Assembly: GCA_003486285.1 (NCBI GenBank)
Contig: DNGH01000194.1
Span: 1-7,236 of the forward strand
Direction: 5' to 3'
Origin: Actinomycetota bacterium
GTDB taxonomy: Bacteria > Actinomycetota > Acidimicrobiia > Spongiisociales > UBA11373
DNA: 7,236 bases
Both the position numbers and the translations under genes were made by a program. A model generated the notes under the pieces. It saw nothing but the letters and a program-made list of their open reading frames with translations, was not told the origin of the DNA and did no database searches. How positions within the stretch are numbered: the first letter of the stretch is position 1; every line of letters begins with the position of its first letter. Below are positions 5,834 through 7,236 of this stretch, piece by piece.

Positions 5834-7169
5834 AGCGCTTGGCGTGCTCCTTGACGAACTTGCCGAGCACCTCGGTCAGGTTCGGGCTGCCGATCTCGGC
5901 GAGGTCGTAGGTGACCCGGGTGTGGGGCTTGTCGATCTCGAGGATCCGGCCCAGGTCGATCGGGGTCCCGATCACCACGGCGTCGGCGTCCGAGGCGTTG
6001 ATCGTGGCGGCCAGGTCCTTCATCTGGTCGGCGCCATACCCCATCGCCGGCAGCAGGATGCCGATGTCGGGGTAGGTCTTGAAGGTGTCCACCAGGCTCC
6101 CCACCAGGAACGGCCGGGGATCGACCAGTGCCGCAGCACCGTGCTGCCGGGCGGCGATGGTGCCGGCACCGATCTTCATCTCGCCGTGGGTGAGGGTCGG
6201 GCCGTCCTCGATCACCAGGACGCGCTTGCCCTTTACCAGCGACGGATCGGCCAGCACCGGAGGCGAGTTCGCCTCGATCACCACCGCCTGGGGATTGACC
6301 TTGGCGATGTTGGCCTTGACGGTGGCGATCCCCTCGGGGGAGGCGCTGTCCATCTTGTTGATCACGATGACGTCGGCGCGGCGGAAGTTCACCTCGCCCG
6401 GGAAGTACCCGAGCTCGTGCCCGGGCCGATGCGGATCGACGACGGTGACCTGGAGGTCCGGCTTGAGGAAGGAGAAGTCGTTGTTGCCGCCGTCCCACAC
6501 GATCACGTCGCAGCCATCGGGGTCCTGCTCGGCGGCGCGCACGATCGCCTCGTAGTCGTCACCCGAGTAGATGACGTTGCCGCGGACGATGTGCGGTTCG
6601 TACTCCTCCATCTCCTCGATGGTGCACTCGTGCTTCTCGAGATCGGAGATCTGGGCGAAGCGCTGCACCTTCTGCAGGAGCAGGTTGCCGTACGGCATCG
6701 GATGGCGGACCGCCACCACCTTCAGGCCGAGACCCATCAGGACTTCCACCACCCGACGCGAGGTCTGGCTCTTCCCGGCGCCGGTGCGGATGGCGCACAC
6801 CGCCACCACCGGTTTGGTCGATCGGATCTGGGTGTCGGTCGGACCGAGGATGGTGAACGACGACCCCGCCGCCATCACCTTGGCACTCACCCCCATCACG
6901 TGGGCATAGGAGACGTCGCTGTAGGAGAAGACGCACTCCTGGACGTGGTGCTCGGCGATCAGGGCCGTGAGCTTCTCCTCGGCGTAGATCGGGATGCCCT
7001 CGGGGTAGAGGGGACCGGCCAGCTCGGGGGGATAGCGCCGCCCGCCGATGCCCGGAATCTGGGCCGCGGTGAAGGCCACCACCTCGACCGAAGGATCCTC
7101 CCGGTATCGGGTGTTGAAGTTGTGGAAGTCCCGACCGGCCGCCCCGATGATGATGACCCTGCGACGCAT
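5832..7169 (-). CDS. cyclic 2,3-diphosphoglycerate synthetase family protein (COG2403-type predicted GTPase)
   Basis: The 445-residue sequence matches my memory of the COG2403 family, whose characterised archaeal member cyclises 2,3-bisphosphoglycerate using ATP. The N-terminus is a Rossmann-like nucleotide fold, VIIIGAAGRDFHNFN (5-19). The TAAQIPGIGGRRYPPELAG block (34-52) is strongly family-like. A P-loop, RTGAGKSQ (128-135), carries K133 and S134. VIVWDGGNND (222-231) looks like a Walker B region with D226, and NKMD (271-274) is a GTPase-type G4 motif. Other conserved blocks are VDPHRPGHELGYFPGE (244-259) and EDGPTLTHGEMKIGAG (321-336). No signal peptide or membrane segment is visible, so it is probably cytoplasmic. 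Length and motifs suggest an intact enzyme. The bacterial substrate is not established, so the archaeal reaction should not be assumed. No neighbour in the window suggests its pathway. ATG 7169 has a good ribosome binding site. Confidence 0.9.
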   Translation of the reverse strand: MRRRVIIIGAAGRDFHNFNTRYREDPSVEVVAFTAAQIPGIGGRRYPPELAGPLYPEGIPIYAEEKLTALIAEHHVQECVFSYSDVSYAHVMGVSAKVMAAGSSFTILGPTDTQIRSTKPVVAVCAIRTGAGKSQTSRRVVEVLMGLGLKVVAVRHPMPYGNLLLQKVQRFAQISDLEKHECTIEEMEEYEPHIVRGNVIYSGDDYEAIVRAAEQDPDGCDVIVWDGGNNDFSFLKPDLQVTVVDPHRPGHELGYFPGEVNFRRADVIVINKMDSASPEGIATVKANIAKVNPQAVVIEANSPPVLADPSLVKGKRVLVIEDGPTLTHGEMKIGAGTIAARQHGAAALVDPRPFLVGSLVDTFKTYPDIGILLPAMGYGADQMKDLAATINASDADAVVIGTPIDLGRILEIDKPHTRVTYDLAEIGSPNLTEVLGKFVKEHAKR

Positions 7170-7175
7170 TCCGAT

Positions 7176-7181
7176 CCCTTT
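7176..7181 (-). promoter_or_regulatory. ribosome binding site of the cPGS-family gene
   Basis: AAAGGG on the minus strand lies 6 nt before the ATG at 7169, a normal Shine-Dalgarno position that fixes this start. Further upstream, to the window edge, a TACAGT that could serve as a -10 box is visible on the minus strand, about 38 nt before the ATG. It has no matching -35, so I do not call a promoter. The remaining bases to 7236 show no gene. Confidence 0.6.
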
Positions 7182-7236
7182 CGTAGATCCCCAAAGACCG
7201 GACGGGGACTGTAACTGAAACGGGCTACCCGCTACC

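Noticed and set aside
7200..7236. Partial repeat and small hairpin near the right edge (GGTAGC twice on the minus strand)
   Set aside because: It is too short and cut by the window edge to tell whether it is a terminator of an upstream gene or chance.

Overview
The window looks like a chromosomal segment from a high-GC bacterium, most likely an actinomycetote. The evidence is the argS-hom-thrC order on one strand, the strongly G/C-ending codons, a GTG start with a GTGA overlap, and a tRNA gene without an encoded CCA. The secreted protein carries 'FGNPGDLPxxGDxDxDGxD' repeats, a style I associate with Acidimicrobiia, but that class-level placement is inference. I see no phage, insertion sequence, plasmid or CRISPR signature.

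Four protein genes lie on the minus strand and one tRNA gene on the plus strand. From the right: a 445-residue GTPase-like protein of the cyclic 2,3-diphosphoglycerate synthetase family (5832-7169) is followed by a 380-base gene-free stretch holding a chain of small hairpins and a 10-bp inverted repeat. Next is a 451-residue secreted M23 metallopeptidase with five C-terminal FG-GAP-like repeats (4096-5451). A short spacer with a tandem heptamer and a weak hairpin (4014-4095) separates its end from the converging tRNA-Arg(CCG) gene (3942-4013, plus strand). Divergent from the tRNA is the block argS (2218-3882), hom (932-2215) and thrC (1-935, cut by the left edge).

The argS-hom-thrC block is tightly packed: a 2-nt gap, then a 4-nt overlap. 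This predicts one transcript with coupled translation. Homoserine dehydrogenase makes homoserine, and threonine synthase makes threonine from its phosphate ester. Homoserine kinase (thrB) is the missing step and would be expected just beyond the left edge. Arginyl-tRNA synthetase leads the operon and sits head-to-head with the gene of one of its own tRNA substrates, with 59 nt between them for both promoters. The argS start has a -10-like TACCAT exactly 6 nt before it and no Shine-Dalgarno, which fits a leaderless mRNA.

The two right-hand genes have no obvious link to the threonine block or to each other. The most interesting points are the cPGS-family protein in a presumably non-methanogenic bacterium, the repeat-bearing M23 enzyme, and the structured non-coding stretch between them. 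I found nothing I could defend as a wholly new multi-gene system.
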